The notes beneath the pieces are model-generated. The model saw only the letters and a list, made by a program, of their open reading frames with translations. It was not told the origin of the DNA and ran no database searches. A DNA stretch of 64,000 nucleotides from a virus. Below are positions 46,730-55,671 of this stretch, piece by piece (the first letter of the stretch is position 1; every line of letters begins with the position of its first letter). Location of the stretch: positions 1 through 64,000 of IMG/VR virus record IMGVR_UViG_3300028895_000635; one strand, written 5' to 3'. Both the position numbers and the translations under genes were made by a program.

Positions 46730-47167
46730 CTATGTCGCAGGTCCACGCATGAACGGCTCGGGCTGGTCGCCAGTTACGGCTACCGCCTCGGTCGACGTTA
46801 CGCCCTGTTGACCCCGTACGCTGCGGCCTTGTGTCACATGGTACGTATCGGTCTGTTCTAGTGCGCCAGGTGCCTCAACCGTCTGGGGCACCAGCGCTAC
46901 GTCGAAACCGCCGGCCAACGTCACACCAAAGCCCTGTGCAAGCATGATATGTGTCTGCGGCGGATGATCGAGCAGGAACTGGCGACTGGCTTCGAGGAAG
47001 TGCTTGATACCGGCACGCGCCGCCATCTTCTCCTCGTGCGTCTCCAGCGTGGCGTCGAGTTCGTCCAGTGGCGCTTCGCGCGCTGGCTCACCCGGGGCTC
47101 CCAGCTCCTTCTTCTGGTACTGATCCAGCAAGAACTCCAGCAACTCCTTCGGTTCGCTCGTTGGCAT
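46730..47167 (-). CDS. hypothetical protein
   Basis: 145 residues from the ATG at 47167 (AGGAGGC upstream). An N-terminal helical half (charged, ETHEEKMAARAG), then LAQGFGVTLAGGFDVAL, and a polar tail. It overlaps the SEC-C gene's 3' end by 80 bp. Function unknown. Confidence 0.5.
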   Translation of the reverse strand: MPTSEPKELLEFLLDQYQKKELGAPGEPAREAPLDELDATLETHEEKMAARAGIKHFLEASRQFLLDHPPQTHIMLAQGFGVTLAGGFDVALVPQTVEAPGALEQTDTYHVTQGRSVRGQQGVTSTEAVAVTGDQPEPFMRGPAT

Positions 47168-47657
47168 CGGATGCCTCCTGATATTCTGCAACGGTAGCGT
47201 CCCACTCTTCCACCTCTTCCGGTGTGATGAGACACTGATTCTTAGGCGTGACCAGCCGACCGAGTTTGTCGACGGCGTAGATGAACTTGGGTTCGGCCTT
47301 AATGTTGGCCATGCCCTGCAAGACTGTCGTCTTGAGCTCGTCCGGGTCGCCTTCCATGAAGGCCATCAGTTGTGACGGATTGGGGGTGAAACCCCACTGC
47401 TTGACGAATGCCACAACAGCAGCCTTCTGTTCGTCGGTGTACTGTGACGCCAACGTCTTGTACGGATTCACGACGGGCGGTGGCGGCGGTTCTGGCCGTC
47501 CACAGCAGCGCTTGAACTTCTGGCCGGAACCACAAGGGCAGCGTGCGTTCCTGCGTGTAGCTGGCGCCTGATTACGGATAGGCGCCAGCTTGGTCCGTTC
47601 GGGCTTGCGCCCAGGCTTACGACCGTAGGTGGCCGTATTTCGACGTTTCGACATCAC
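47088..47657 (-). CDS. SEC-C zinc-motif protein
   Basis: 189 residues. Basic N-terminus, then RCPCGSGQKFKRCCG with zinc ligands C40, C42, C51 and C52, the SEC-C motif of SecA and many phage and host proteins. After a Pro run (PPPPP), a helical region follows (TDEQKAAVVAFVKQWGF) and an acidic tail. SEC-C binds SecB in SecA; here it probably mediates a protein contact. The 3' end overlaps the next gene. Confidence 0.68.
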   Translation of the reverse strand: MMSKRRNTATYGRKPGRKPERTKLAPIRNQAPATRRNARCPCGSGQKFKRCCGRPEPPPPPVVNPYKTLASQYTDEQKAAVVAFVKQWGFTPNPSQLMAFMEGDPDELKTTVLQGMANIKAEPKFIYAVDKLGRLVTPKNQCLITPEEVEEWDATVAEYQEASDANERTEGVAGVLAGSVPEEGAGSPG

Positions 47658-48238
47658 TACAGCAGGTCGGGTTCCTGCTCCTCCTCGGGCTCGTCGTCCT
47701 GGGTATCGACACCCGTCGTGTCAGGATCGACATTGACTTCTGGTACCTCGACCGGCGTACCCCACGGACGGGGGAACTCAGCTGTTTCTTCAGCCTCGTC
47801 GACTGTCACCGCATTGGCGGCGGCGCCGCGAACACTATCGGCCGCCTGCTCAGCGTCGACCTCGGCTACCGGACGGTTCGACTCGATGGCCCGGTCAAAG
47901 CCGACTGGGGCCAGTTCGCCGTCGCCGACCAATGGATCGACCTCGACCGGCGGCTCGGCTGTCTCGGGGACGTTGGCTGTGGCCGGCGGGACCAGTGGCG
48001 TGAGTGGTTCGGCCTGCTTACCCAGCGGCACGCGGTCCTTATCCGGTATGTCGATACCGAGCTTGTCCGCGAGCGAGAGCACCTCACCAGGTGCTGGGCG
48101 CTTTGGGCGTAACACCTTGGGGCGGCGCGCTGCGGGTCTTCCGCGACCGTGGCGGCCAGCTGTGGCGTCGGTGATGCGGCCCTCGGCCTTCTGTTTGGCG
48201 TAATCTAAGCGATGATCGATCTGATTCTTGATAGGCAT
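47657..48238 (-). CDS. low-complexity Pro/Glu/Ala-rich protein
   Basis: 193 residues from the ATG at 48238; the longer frame to 48307 runs through the terminator stem. The first third is basic (RRPKVLRPKRPAP), the rest acidic and rich in Pro, Val, Ala and Glu, ending DDEPEEEQEPDLL. Predicted disordered. Function unknown. Confidence 0.5.
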   Translation of the reverse strand: MPIKNQIDHRLDYAKQKAEGRITDATAGRHGRGRPAARRPKVLRPKRPAPGEVLSLADKLGIDIPDKDRVPLGKQAEPLTPLVPPATANVPETAEPPVEVDPLVGDGELAPVGFDRAIESNRPVAEVDAEQAADSVRGAAANAVTVDEAEETAEFPRPWGTPVEVPEVNVDPDTTGVDTQDDEPEEEQEPDLL

Positions 48239-48264
48239 TTCAGTGGTCTCTCTGAACAAGGAAG

Positions 48265-48293
48265 ACGGAGGGCCCGCCAATCGGGCCCTCCGT
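48265..48293 (-). terminator. GC hairpin after the 48339 gene
   Basis: On the minus strand ACGGAGGGCCCG/CGGGCCCTCCGT with a 5-bp loop, then CTTCCTTG, a weak T-run. It lies 46 bp past the stop. Confidence 0.5.
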
Positions 48294-48338
48294 AGGTCTC
48301 CCATCATCCTCTTACATTACACATCTGGCGTCAACCGC

Positions 48339-48656
48339 TTACTCGAGGAGAACGCGCACGCGCGGCCGGACGACAATGACTTGCCGCGGCACTCGTACGA
48401 CAGGCGTCCGTACGACGACTCCAGGCCTTGTGATTACTCTGTACACACATCGCGGGGCTACTGTAACAATACGGCGCGGCGCAACCACAACGCCGCCGAC
48501 AGCCACCTCCGCAGGCTGCTGTGGGGCTCGGAATTGAGGCGCTACGATCACATTGGGTACAGTCACTTCGACCTCTGCGGACTGCGCTGGCGGCGCGCAT
48601 GCCACGGCGCACAGCCCAGTCAGCAACACAACGAAAACGAGGGTCCAAAAACGCAT
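48339..48656 (-). CDS. secreted Val-rich small protein, possible lipoprotein
   Basis: 105 residues. A signal peptide (MRFWTLVFVVLLTGLCAVACA) may end in a weak lipobox (AVAC) or be cleaved after A-x-A. The mature part is Val/Arg/Pro-rich with repeats of the type VVVAP and RVV. The ATG has AAGGAG. A small exported or envelope protein; no family. Confidence 0.5.
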   Translation of the reverse strand: MRFWTLVFVVLLTGLCAVACAPPAQSAEVEVTVPNVIVAPQFRAPQQPAEVAVGGVVVAPRRIVTVAPRCVYRVITRPGVVVRTPVVRVPRQVIVVRPRVRVLLE

Positions 48657-48668
48657 CGAGATCTCCTT

Positions 48669-49718
48669 CTAGCGTTGGAGTTCCGTCCATCCTGCCGCAA
48701 ATTGCTTTCTGCGGTTCAACAGTCCGATGGACGCTTGCTTCTTCATCTTGACGATAAGTGCTCGGTCCTGCAAGGTGGACACGAGCGTATCCGCGAATTC
48801 CCTATAACCGGATATCACCTCCGGCACGCCAAGCCAGTTCTCCTTGGTCTTGGCTGGTACGAGCACGGAGTTCTTCCAGGATTTCAGGAATTCGTTTTGT
48901 GGGCGCATGTCCCACGAGAGCACGGGCGCACCCATGCACAACGAGTTCAGGCCGATAAGCCCGAAGCTCTCAAATCTGGACGCCCAAACGGTCAGGTCAG
49001 CCCGTGCGAACAGCATAAGCCTGTGCAAGATATTCGGATGGAGGACAAGCACGACTCTGTCACCGAACTGCTTACGTAGGTCTTTCACTATACGCTTGGA
49101 AGACAATGACCATTTGCGTCCACAGGCAATCATCACGTTCGCGTGCGGTACCTCCGCCAATGTCCTGTGCATCATGTCGAATATCGCCTGATCGCTTCTT
49201 TGCGGTTGCGTATCATAGAGCGGGAAGTAGACACACAGGTTGTTGTGCGGTTCGTCGGTGTTCCTGCGAGAGATTGGGACAGGCACGTCCCAGGGCATCA
49301 TGATCGGTGTAGTGCTGTCTAGCTGCCAATGCCGCTGGAGCGCATGACCGACACAACGATACGGGATGATGATCTTATCGAATGCGAGCACCGTGGCTGC
49401 GTCATTGGGTGTGAGTCGCTCCCACTCGATAAGCAGCGCGGTTTCAACGTCCAGGTGCTTGATGCGCCGCAGTTCGCGCTTCCTGGGCACGTGTGTCCAG
49501 ATGATACGGCTGCAACGCTGTGCCCACTTGAGCAAGCGCTGTTGCCGCGCGCTGACTACTGCAGAATCCCAGACGCGGGCTACTTCACGACGTACGACGC
49601 CCTTACCGTAGATGGTAGACGGCAGACCTTGATCCCTGGCCCTCTCGGCCAAATGGACCGCAGCATGCGCAACTTCGTGCTGCTGGTATCGGGTTATGAT
49701 CCCGAGCCTGTCTGCCAT
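48669..49718 (-). CDS. GT-B glycosyltransferase (GT4-like)
   Basis: 349 residues. The C-terminal half carries ANVMIACGRKW, and ARADLTVWASRFESFGLIGLNSL with the E-x-F-G-L acid site of GT4 enzymes followed by MGAPVLSWD. The N-terminal half is basic with an RYQQHEVAHAA start. No membrane anchor. It is far from the sugar island, next to the portal-like gene, so it may decorate virion proteins or the host. Donor unknown. Confidence 0.7.
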   Translation of the reverse strand: MADRLGIITRYQQHEVAHAAVHLAERARDQGLPSTIYGKGVVRREVARVWDSAVVSARQQRLLKWAQRCSRIIWTHVPRKRELRRIKHLDVETALLIEWERLTPNDAATVLAFDKIIIPYRCVGHALQRHWQLDSTTPIMMPWDVPVPISRRNTDEPHNNLCVYFPLYDTQPQRSDQAIFDMMHRTLAEVPHANVMIACGRKWSLSSKRIVKDLRKQFGDRVVLVLHPNILHRLMLFARADLTVWASRFESFGLIGLNSLCMGAPVLSWDMRPQNEFLKSWKNSVLVPAKTKENWLGVPEVISGYREFADTLVSTLQDRALIVKMKKQASIGLLNRRKQFAAGWTELQR

Positions 49719-49763
49719 GTGGATTGTCCGATAGGTCGTCGTTCATCGTCCTTGAGCCTTAGG

Positions 49764-51779
49764 TTACATCATGGGCATGCCACCCATGGGCTGACCGCCC
49801 ATCGGCGGTGGGGCCATGCTTCCTTGCTGGCCCGCCATTGCAGCCTCCTGGCCCATCTGCCTGCCACGAGCTTCGGACTGCGAGTCCATCTGCTCCAGCA
49901 GCGACTTGACCAGGCTGTGGATCGTCGGATTACGCTGCTTGAGCTGTCGCAGCGCAGATTGCCGCTGGCCGCCAGGCATAGCGTAAATCTGCTGAGCAAT
50001 GGTCTGTGCAATGGATTCCAGTTCTGGCGGGGTGAGCCCCTGCTCGTTGCCCATAGGCAGCTGCGCCATGACCGCCTGGACCGGATCCATCGGCATCGCT
50101 GCCTGATCCGGTGACGGTGCCTCGCCACCCATAGGTGCGGCACCACCGGCTGCTCCGGGCTGGACCGGCGGCACCACGCCACCAGCACCTGGCCCAGGCA
50201 TAGCGCCCATGGCCGCAGGATCGCCCCCAGCGGCTCCTGGGCCGCCTGCGCCCATTGCCAGTTGATCGCCCAGTCCGCTCGCTTCGAGCTCCTCCTGGGC
50301 CTTCTGGGACTCCTCAGCGACGAATTTCTGCTCCTCCAGCATGCGCTTCTGCTCGTCCTCGAATACCAGGCCCACGCCTCTGCGAAGGCCGGTAGTCTGG
50401 GAGACCTGGCCACCCATCATCAGCTGCAGGACAGCCAACTGACGGTTCAGGTCGTCTGCGTGGCTCGGGCGCGCTAGCCGGGCGGTCACCTCGTCCCAGC
50501 TGAGCGCCACCGAGATCTTGTTGCAGATCCACTGGAGGTAGTTGTTCAGCATGTAGGTCAGGTGGCTCCAGTGACTCTCCATGAGCCGCAGGGCCGCGGG
50601 CGCAGCCTGTACAGTGAGATCGCCCTTGTAGAACTGCACAGGGATACCTACCGAAGACAGCAGCGTGTCGAGCGCCTGGTCCATGAGCTGGTAGGGTGCC
50701 AACTGGCTGGCCTCACCACCGAGCGCCTGGTAGCGCACCGGGAACGGCAGCGTGAACCACGTGGTCGGGTCTTGCCGCCGCTGCCGCAGCATGGAATTGA
50801 CCTGCCCAGTGAAACCGCCGAGATCGGCAGTGAACAGCGGGTCTGTCATCTCACCGCCGCCTGCTCCGCCGCCCGGCCGAGGCTCGGGGGTCAGCACGCG
50901 GAACGGGATGATATAGTCGAGGCCGATTGCCTCGTTGTATCGGTGCAGTACCTGGAGATACCAGGCCTGCCGGAAGTTGGTCAGCACGCGGCTGATGCCC
51001 CAGCCTTTGTTCAGTACACCAGCAAGGGTATCCTCCTTGCCATGGTAGATCACGTCCTTGTTGAACTCGATGTGCGTGTTGTTCTTGACAGCCTGCACAA
51101 CCTCCCACGGAGCGCGCTCCAAATGGAAGAGGGTACCTCTGGTGATGTACTGCTTGTAATGCTGCGGGATGCGCCAGATGTGTCCGACCTCGTCGGTATA
51201 CGGATCCCAGGCGAGTTCCATCTCGTGCGGGCTCCAGCGCTTGATGATCAGATCGTCTTCCTCGTGGGAGCGGCGGTCGATGTGCGTCCACTTGCCGTGG
51301 TAGTTGCAGAATGGGCAATGCGCACGGAACTCTGAGCCCTGCCACGTGTAGCTGAACTTCTCGTTGCCGTGGATCTGGCGCAGGGGCGCCTCGAACCCAC
51401 AGCCCGGGCACGAGAGGTTGCGCCGGAACGGGATCACGACCGATCCGAAGAAGTTGCCGTAGGTGCAGTAGTCGAGCGCGGCCTGCCGCAGCTCTGTATG
51501 GATTCCCAACGTGTTGTTCAGGAAGTCGAGATACTTCTCCTTCCCGTCACGGTCAGTGCCGTCGATTTCGACCTCAGTGATGAAGTACGAGATCACCCGG
51601 TCTACTGCAGACCGGTAGACACCGTTTGCCAACATGATGTATTCGCACCACCGCATAGCGTTCTGCAGTGAGCTGGGCATCGCTGTCGAGGCATAGTCAC
51701 AGAATGGGTCCGGGAATGGCTCGACGTTTTGCGAACCGAGATTGGCCCCACCCGTGAAGTTGGGAATCAGATACGACAT
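49764..51779 (-). CDS. portal-like protein with zinc-finger insertion
   Basis: 671 residues. The long central region (about 55-460) with SAVDRVISYFITEVEI, an AALDYCTYGNFFGSVVIPF strand pair, RWSPHEMELAWDP, and LDYIIPFRVLTP resembles portal proteins of large phages in length and layout. Unusually, two CxxC pairs (C124/C127 and C155/C158) form a zinc finger inside the wing. The last 150 residues are Gly/Pro/Met-rich, helical and low-complexity. The portal is the DNA-packaging gate of the head. I recognise the pattern rather than a sequence match. Confidence 0.55.
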   Translation of the reverse strand: MSYLIPNFTGGANLGSQNVEPFPDPFCDYASTAMPSSLQNAMRWCEYIMLANGVYRSAVDRVISYFITEVEIDGTDRDGKEKYLDFLNNTLGIHTELRQAALDYCTYGNFFGSVVIPFRRNLSCPGCGFEAPLRQIHGNEKFSYTWQGSEFRAHCPFCNYHGKWTHIDRRSHEEDDLIIKRWSPHEMELAWDPYTDEVGHIWRIPQHYKQYITRGTLFHLERAPWEVVQAVKNNTHIEFNKDVIYHGKEDTLAGVLNKGWGISRVLTNFRQAWYLQVLHRYNEAIGLDYIIPFRVLTPEPRPGGGAGGGEMTDPLFTADLGGFTGQVNSMLRQRRQDPTTWFTLPFPVRYQALGGEASQLAPYQLMDQALDTLLSSVGIPVQFYKGDLTVQAAPAALRLMESHWSHLTYMLNNYLQWICNKISVALSWDEVTARLARPSHADDLNRQLAVLQLMMGGQVSQTTGLRRGVGLVFEDEQKRMLEEQKFVAEESQKAQEELEASGLGDQLAMGAGGPGAAGGDPAAMGAMPGPGAGGVVPPVQPGAAGGAAPMGGEAPSPDQAAMPMDPVQAVMAQLPMGNEQGLTPPELESIAQTIAQQIYAMPGGQRQSALRQLKQRNPTIHSLVKSLLEQMDSQSEARGRQMGQEAAMAGQQGSMAPPPMGGQPMGGMPMM

Positions 51780-51794
51780 GGATCCGTCCTTGGA

Positions 51795-52019
51795 CTAGAG
51801 ACTTGTCGACTTGCGGCAGACACGGCTCATCTTGACGACGGGGTCTTGGCTTTCGAGCCGCTCGATCTCCTCCTCTTCGGTACGGTCACTGGCCGTCTTC
51901 TCCGCCGGCTCAAGGTCCGGGGTCACCCCGGGCTTCACAACGGCTTGTTTTTCCATGGCAGCCCATCTCCTTATATCTGCGAGCGTCTGCTCGTTCAGTA
52001 ACACGTCGTTCAACCCCAT
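51795..52019 (-). CDS. small acidic protein next to the portal-like gene
   Basis: 74 residues from the ATG at 52019; weak ribosome-binding site. NEQTLADIRRWAAMEKQAV then an acidic, Thr-rich middle and a basic RVCRKSTSL end. Possibly a scaffold or head-assembly peptide by position. No family. Confidence 0.45.
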   Translation of the reverse strand: MGLNDVLLNEQTLADIRRWAAMEKQAVVKPGVTPDLEPAEKTASDRTEEEEIERLESQDPVVKMSRVCRKSTSL

Positions 52020-52032
52020 GATAGCAGTCTTT

Positions 52033-53070
52033 CTACGGCATGCCACCTGCAATCTCTGGCGTGGCAGCATTGGCAGCATACGGGGCCTCGCCCTTGATCA
52101 GGAATACTTGGAATTCCTGATCACCCAGCGGAAAGATGATATTCGGGTCCTGCACGAAGTAGATCGAGTCGCTTCCGGCGATGTGGACGGCGATGTCCTT
52201 ATCGGTAGACTGCAGCCTCGATCGTGGGTAGCCGACACAGCTGGTGTCGTAGACCAGCACCAACACGTGCTCCTCGCGCACCACGTCGTGATACCAAGTC
52301 TCGATGGCTATCGGCGAGCCCGAAACCTCCAACGTTACCTTGAACGTCGGCGCGCCGCTGGCCTTAGCGTTGCCGACAGGGCGCATAGCCTGCGGCTGAG
52401 ACCGCTGGTTGAACAGCGATGCCGGCGCCGTCTGTGGCTGCGGTGGTGGCGCAGGGGCGGGCGCTGGGGCCGGTGCGGGCGCGGCAGGCTGCGCAAACGC
52501 CGCCTGCTTCACAGGGCCCTGATGTGGATTTGGTGCGACAGGCGTCTGTACGACGGCGCGTGGTGCGGCATCCTGCGGACTAGGCGGCGCGCCTGGCGGT
52601 GCTACTGGTGGCGCGGGCGCGGCTATGTTTTGGTCCAACACTGCGTGCATCCCATCTTGCATGTTCGCTTCTCCTTGTGGCGCCAGCTGCTGGACCTGAT
52701 CGATCGCCACACGGCGATAGACCGAAGAGGCGCGATCGCGCAGGTCGTCGATCGAGACAGCTTGGCGTATCTGTGCGTTATTTGTGGCCTGGCTGACGAC
52801 ATCAGCCGATATCTTGGACATGTCAACGACGAATCCACCACCAGGTGCGTCGGGATCGATGTGCACTTCCTTCGCAGAGGCGTCACGCTCCCAGTTAGGC
52901 GGCGCACCGTCGATCGTGGAGCGTCCGACGACGAAGCCGGGGATCGTCTGCGGCAGTGCCACGGCCATTGTGGAGCCGCGGCCGACATGCTGCTGGGCTG
53001 CAAGATCGCGATATGCCGTTTCGGTGGGTGTCCCAAGCACGCTTGCCTGGTTCCAGAAATTGTTATCCAT
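52033..53070 (-). CDS. Pro/Ala-rich protein with C-terminal globular domain
   Basis: 345 residues from the ATG at 53070 (AGGA six bases upstream). A helical N-terminal part (about 1-150), a Pro/Ala/Gln linker (about 160-225, APAPAPAPA type), then a beta-rich C-terminal domain with FKVTLEVSG, VLVLVYDTSCVGY and DIAVHIAG. The C-terminal domain looks like a small sandwich. Position suggests a head or neck protein. Confidence 0.5.
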   Translation of the reverse strand: MDNNFWNQASVLGTPTETAYRDLAAQQHVGRGSTMAVALPQTIPGFVVGRSTIDGAPPNWERDASAKEVHIDPDAPGGGFVVDMSKISADVVSQATNNAQIRQAVSIDDLRDRASSVYRRVAIDQVQQLAPQGEANMQDGMHAVLDQNIAAPAPPVAPPGAPPSPQDAAPRAVVQTPVAPNPHQGPVKQAAFAQPAAPAPAPAPAPAPPPQPQTAPASLFNQRSQPQAMRPVGNAKASGAPTFKVTLEVSGSPIAIETWYHDVVREEHVLVLVYDTSCVGYPRSRLQSTDKDIAVHIAGSDSIYFVQDPNIIFPLGDQEFQVFLIKGEAPYAANAATPEIAGGMP

Positions 53071-53112
53071 GATGTTCCTAGTGTAGCCGTCGGCCAGTGC
53101 TATCATCAATAG

Positions 53113-53145
53113 CTAAATGAACCTCGGGGGCGCCGAAGCGCCCCC
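53113..53145 (-). terminator. terminator hairpin with UUCG loop
   Basis: On the minus strand GGGGGCGC-TTCG-GCGCCCCC, then GAGGTTCATTT. It lies 41 bp past the stop of the gene at 53186. Confidence 0.55.
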
Positions 53146-53185
53146 AAGGATCAATTTACACGGCTACAGAGCCCATTACCAGCAT

Positions 53186-53446
53186 CTACGCCAAGACGGC
53201 GTCGACATCGGCGGGGCACAGTTCCAGTTCGCGCAGATCCCATTCGCTGAGATCAGCTTTCAGAATCTCGTATTCCGTGACACTCTCTTGGAGCGCGTCA
53301 GGGTCTTCAGTTGCCCGCAGAGCAAGGACGGCCTCGCATACTGGGGTAAACTCGCAGGGTAAGTCAGGTATACGCCGCAGCGCCGCTTCACGTTCCGTTT
53401 CGTGCATAGCCGCAAGCGTCTCTTCCGTACTGACAAAGAGGCACAT
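53186..53446 (-). CDS. small acidic protein
   Basis: 86 residues. Helical, acidic throughout (EREAALRRIPD, ATEDPDALQESVTEYEIL, LSEWDLRELELCPAD). GGAGG six bases upstream of the ATG. No family. Its own stop is followed by a terminator. Confidence 0.5.
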   Translation of the reverse strand: MCLFVSTEETLAAMHETEREAALRRIPDLPCEFTPVCEAVLALRATEDPDALQESVTEYEILKADLSEWDLRELELCPADVDAVLA

Positions 53447-53450
53447 CCCA

Positions 53451-53735
53451 TTATCCTCCTGAGAACCAGGACGCGTCAGCGTCCGTATTAGCGAGTAAGT
53501 CTTCTAAGCTGATGTGGCAGAACCACAGATAGTCGGGAGCGCGCGCAGCTAGCATGGCCTTGCGAGACAGGGCCACTACCAGTTCGCCGTCAACTGATGC
53601 GCGTATAGGCGCATGGACAGGAAAGTCCTTAGGCCAAAGTGGGAAGATCAGTGGCGCAGCGCTGTTTGCGTTCTCCAACCAGACGGTGACATCTCCGTCA
53701 CCTACGAACGAGATTTTCCGGACTTCTTCGGGCAT
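53451..53735 (-). CDS. small beta-rich hypothetical protein
   Basis: 94 residues. KISFVGDGDVTVWLENANSAAPL starts with strands; DGELVVALSRKAML is a second strand/helix. No known motif. It overlaps the upstream gene by 34 bp. Confidence 0.5.
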   Translation of the reverse strand: MPEEVRKISFVGDGDVTVWLENANSAAPLIFPLWPKDFPVHAPIRASVDGELVVALSRKAMLAARAPDYLWFCHISLEDLLANTDADASWFSGG

Positions 53736-55261
53736 GACTGGAACCGTGGGTTGATATCGTCGAACGAAACGTTCCAGGTGACGCCATCGCGGATGCCTTG
53801 CAGGTCTTCTGCGAAGATACGCCGCCGTTGAAAATTGACGACCATGGGCACGAAGCGCACCGAGGTCTTCCGGAGAAACTCCGCAAGCGGCATTTCCGCC
53901 GGCTCACGGCCAGTGAGCGTGTACTGCATGAACTCAGCGCCTTCCAGCGCCTCGTTACCTGCCGCATCGCGGGTGATCAGACCCATGTCTTCGACACGCT
54001 TGCCATTGAGCGTCGACACTCCGCAAACGTCGATGACTGGGGTCAGGTCTTCAACCTCCGGTAAGGACGCCGGGTGCGTCTTCAACGCCTCCACGTCGTA
54101 CCGCTTGACCAGGTAGTCAGCACCGACGGCTACACCGGATACGCCGGTCAACTCGGTCCGTGCTTCGGTCGGAATATGGTCGGGGATGCCCATTTCCGCA
54201 AACACCATGTAACCCTGCGGCCATGCGAAAGATCCACACGGACGCAGATGACGGTTAGCTCGGTGTCGTCTCTCCAAGTGGTACCTGAACGCCTCCTCCT
54301 CGCGGCCAGCGATGGTAGGATCGTCGATCAGGTCTGCCTTGGTGTGTCCAGCGCGTCCTGCGATATCGTCGAGCATCGCATCCTCGCGATACACAACTAT
54401 CTGCGCAAGCAACGCACGAATGGACGCAAGTGCCGTCCCCATAATGGCTTTATTCTCGAGATCGAGCCGTGCTCCGTGTGCAGCGCCGAAGTTCTCTGCC
54501 TTCAGGCCGGCGGCCGCACGCGACTCCTCGAGCTTCTTGCGATGGGCTTTGCAGATCTGATGCGCGTTACGCGAGTCCCGTGCTGACATTTTGACACCGT
54601 GTGCTGGCATAAGCTTCCGCTTCTTTGCCGCGACCAACGAGTCGACTGTCTGCAGACCGGGCGTAAGCCATAGATCCTTCAGCCATCTGTTACCCTCTGG
54701 TCCTCCCAGCTTCCATTGACCATCCTTGGTGAATGTCAACGCGTATCCGCGACACATGAATCGTTCCCCGAACAGATGGGTGACCACGTAATGGGTCTTA
54801 CCGACATTGTCTGCGGGGCGATTCATTTTGACTGATCCCTTTGGAGGCATAGGGACCATCGCGACGAGGCCAAGAAGGTCCCGCTGCAGCTTGCGCACGC
54901 CGACCCGCACTAGGGCGGTCCAGCGGCACAAGTTCTGCAACGGCAGCGCCAACGAGACCGCCTGCTTTTCAACAACCTCTTCGAGTTCGAGGATGTTGAG
55001 CAGCGGGAGTTGCGCCTCGCTTCGCGCGTGATTCACCTTCTGACAGAACAGGCGCACGGCCTGTAGGATTTCGGGACAACCGCGCTCGAAGAATAGCTCC
55101 TTCGACCAGGCTGTGCCGTTGTTATAGGCGTCGAGCAGCTGGTCAGCCATACCTATGGCAGGCGCCGTAAACGTCTGTTCCTTAGGGGCCGCTGCTGTTT
55201 CTCGCACCTCTACGGCGGCTGTGTTGCCGCCCAGATTAAGCGTTTTGAGATCTTTTATCAC
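53702..55261 (-). CDS. hypothetical protein, large
   Basis: 519 residues, no recognised family. N-terminal helical half with an ELEEVVEKQAVSLALPLQNL stretch, a basic region (about 215-245, KKRKLMPAHG), GTALASIRALLAQ, an Arg-rich helix (AFRYHLERRHRANRHL), and a C-terminal beta-rich part. Dispersed Cys. It might bind nucleic acid, judging from the basic patches; no proof. Long 3' overlap with the next gene is 34 bp. Confidence 0.55.
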   Translation of the reverse strand: MIKDLKTLNLGGNTAAVEVRETAAAPKEQTFTAPAIGMADQLLDAYNNGTAWSKELFFERGCPEILQAVRLFCQKVNHARSEAQLPLLNILELEEVVEKQAVSLALPLQNLCRWTALVRVGVRKLQRDLLGLVAMVPMPPKGSVKMNRPADNVGKTHYVVTHLFGERFMCRGYALTFTKDGQWKLGGPEGNRWLKDLWLTPGLQTVDSLVAAKKRKLMPAHGVKMSARDSRNAHQICKAHRKKLEESRAAAGLKAENFGAAHGARLDLENKAIMGTALASIRALLAQIVVYREDAMLDDIAGRAGHTKADLIDDPTIAGREEEAFRYHLERRHRANRHLRPCGSFAWPQGYMVFAEMGIPDHIPTEARTELTGVSGVAVGADYLVKRYDVEALKTHPASLPEVEDLTPVIDVCGVSTLNGKRVEDMGLITRDAAGNEALEGAEFMQYTLTGREPAEMPLAEFLRKTSVRFVPMVVNFQRRRIFAEDLQGIRDGVTWNVSFDDINPRFQSCPKKSGKSRS

Positions 55262-55574
55262 TCGGGCTCCAGTTGTCTGACTCTACTGGAATTCTGAACG
55301 TAGGTCTTCTGCGCCTGGCGACGAAACGACGACGGGCAGTGCCCGCCTTGTCGTCGCGTACAAAGGTGTGCATACCAAAGATGCGTAGATGCGGGCGCAT
55401 GACCTGCCATAACTCAGCAGAGACTAGCTCGTAAGGACGCCCACTGGGCGTATGGGCCAGTCTCTCCGTGCCGGGGAAATCGTACTCGTAGACTATCTTG
55501 CGTCCGCCATTTGGCAACGCAGGTGTCTTGTGTACGAGACCACGGCGCACATTCAATGGGAGATGATCAAGCAT
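55236..55574 (-). CDS. small basic hypothetical protein
   Basis: 112 residues. Basic: LPLNVRRGLVHKTP, GGRKIVYEYDFPGTERL, and RRRFVARRRRPTF. A beta-rich core with a charged tail. Preceded by the hairpin and promoter-like element at 55606-55670. May bind nucleic acid. The ATG overlaps no other gene. Confidence 0.5.
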   Translation of the reverse strand: MLDHLPLNVRRGLVHKTPALPNGGRKIVYEYDFPGTERLAHTPSGRPYELVSAELWQVMRPHLRIFGMHTFVRDDKAGTARRRFVARRRRPTFRIPVESDNWSPSDKRSQNA

Positions 55575-55605
55575 TCATTAGGGTCCTCCCTCTACAGCAG
55601 TCAAC

Positions 55606-55642
55606 AGAAAAAGGCGCCAAGACCACATAGTCTTGACACCTT
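55606..55642 (-). terminator. terminator-like hairpin
   Basis: On the minus strand AAGGTGTCAAGAC/GTCTTGGCGCCTT with a 6-bp loop, then TTTTTC. It follows the stop of the gene at 55672 by 30 bp. Confidence 0.65.
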
Positions 55643-55670
55643 ATAATGCCGCGTTCTGCAGTAGCGTAAA
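55642..55670 (-). promoter_or_regulatory. promoter-like element overlapping a terminator
   Basis: On the minus strand TTTACG, 17 bp, ATTATA, with a C before the -35 and GGCA before the -10, like the promoters at 39139 and 42694. It overlaps the first base of the terminator stem, so if it is used, transcription starts inside the stem. Confidence 0.3.
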
Positions 55671-55671
55671 G

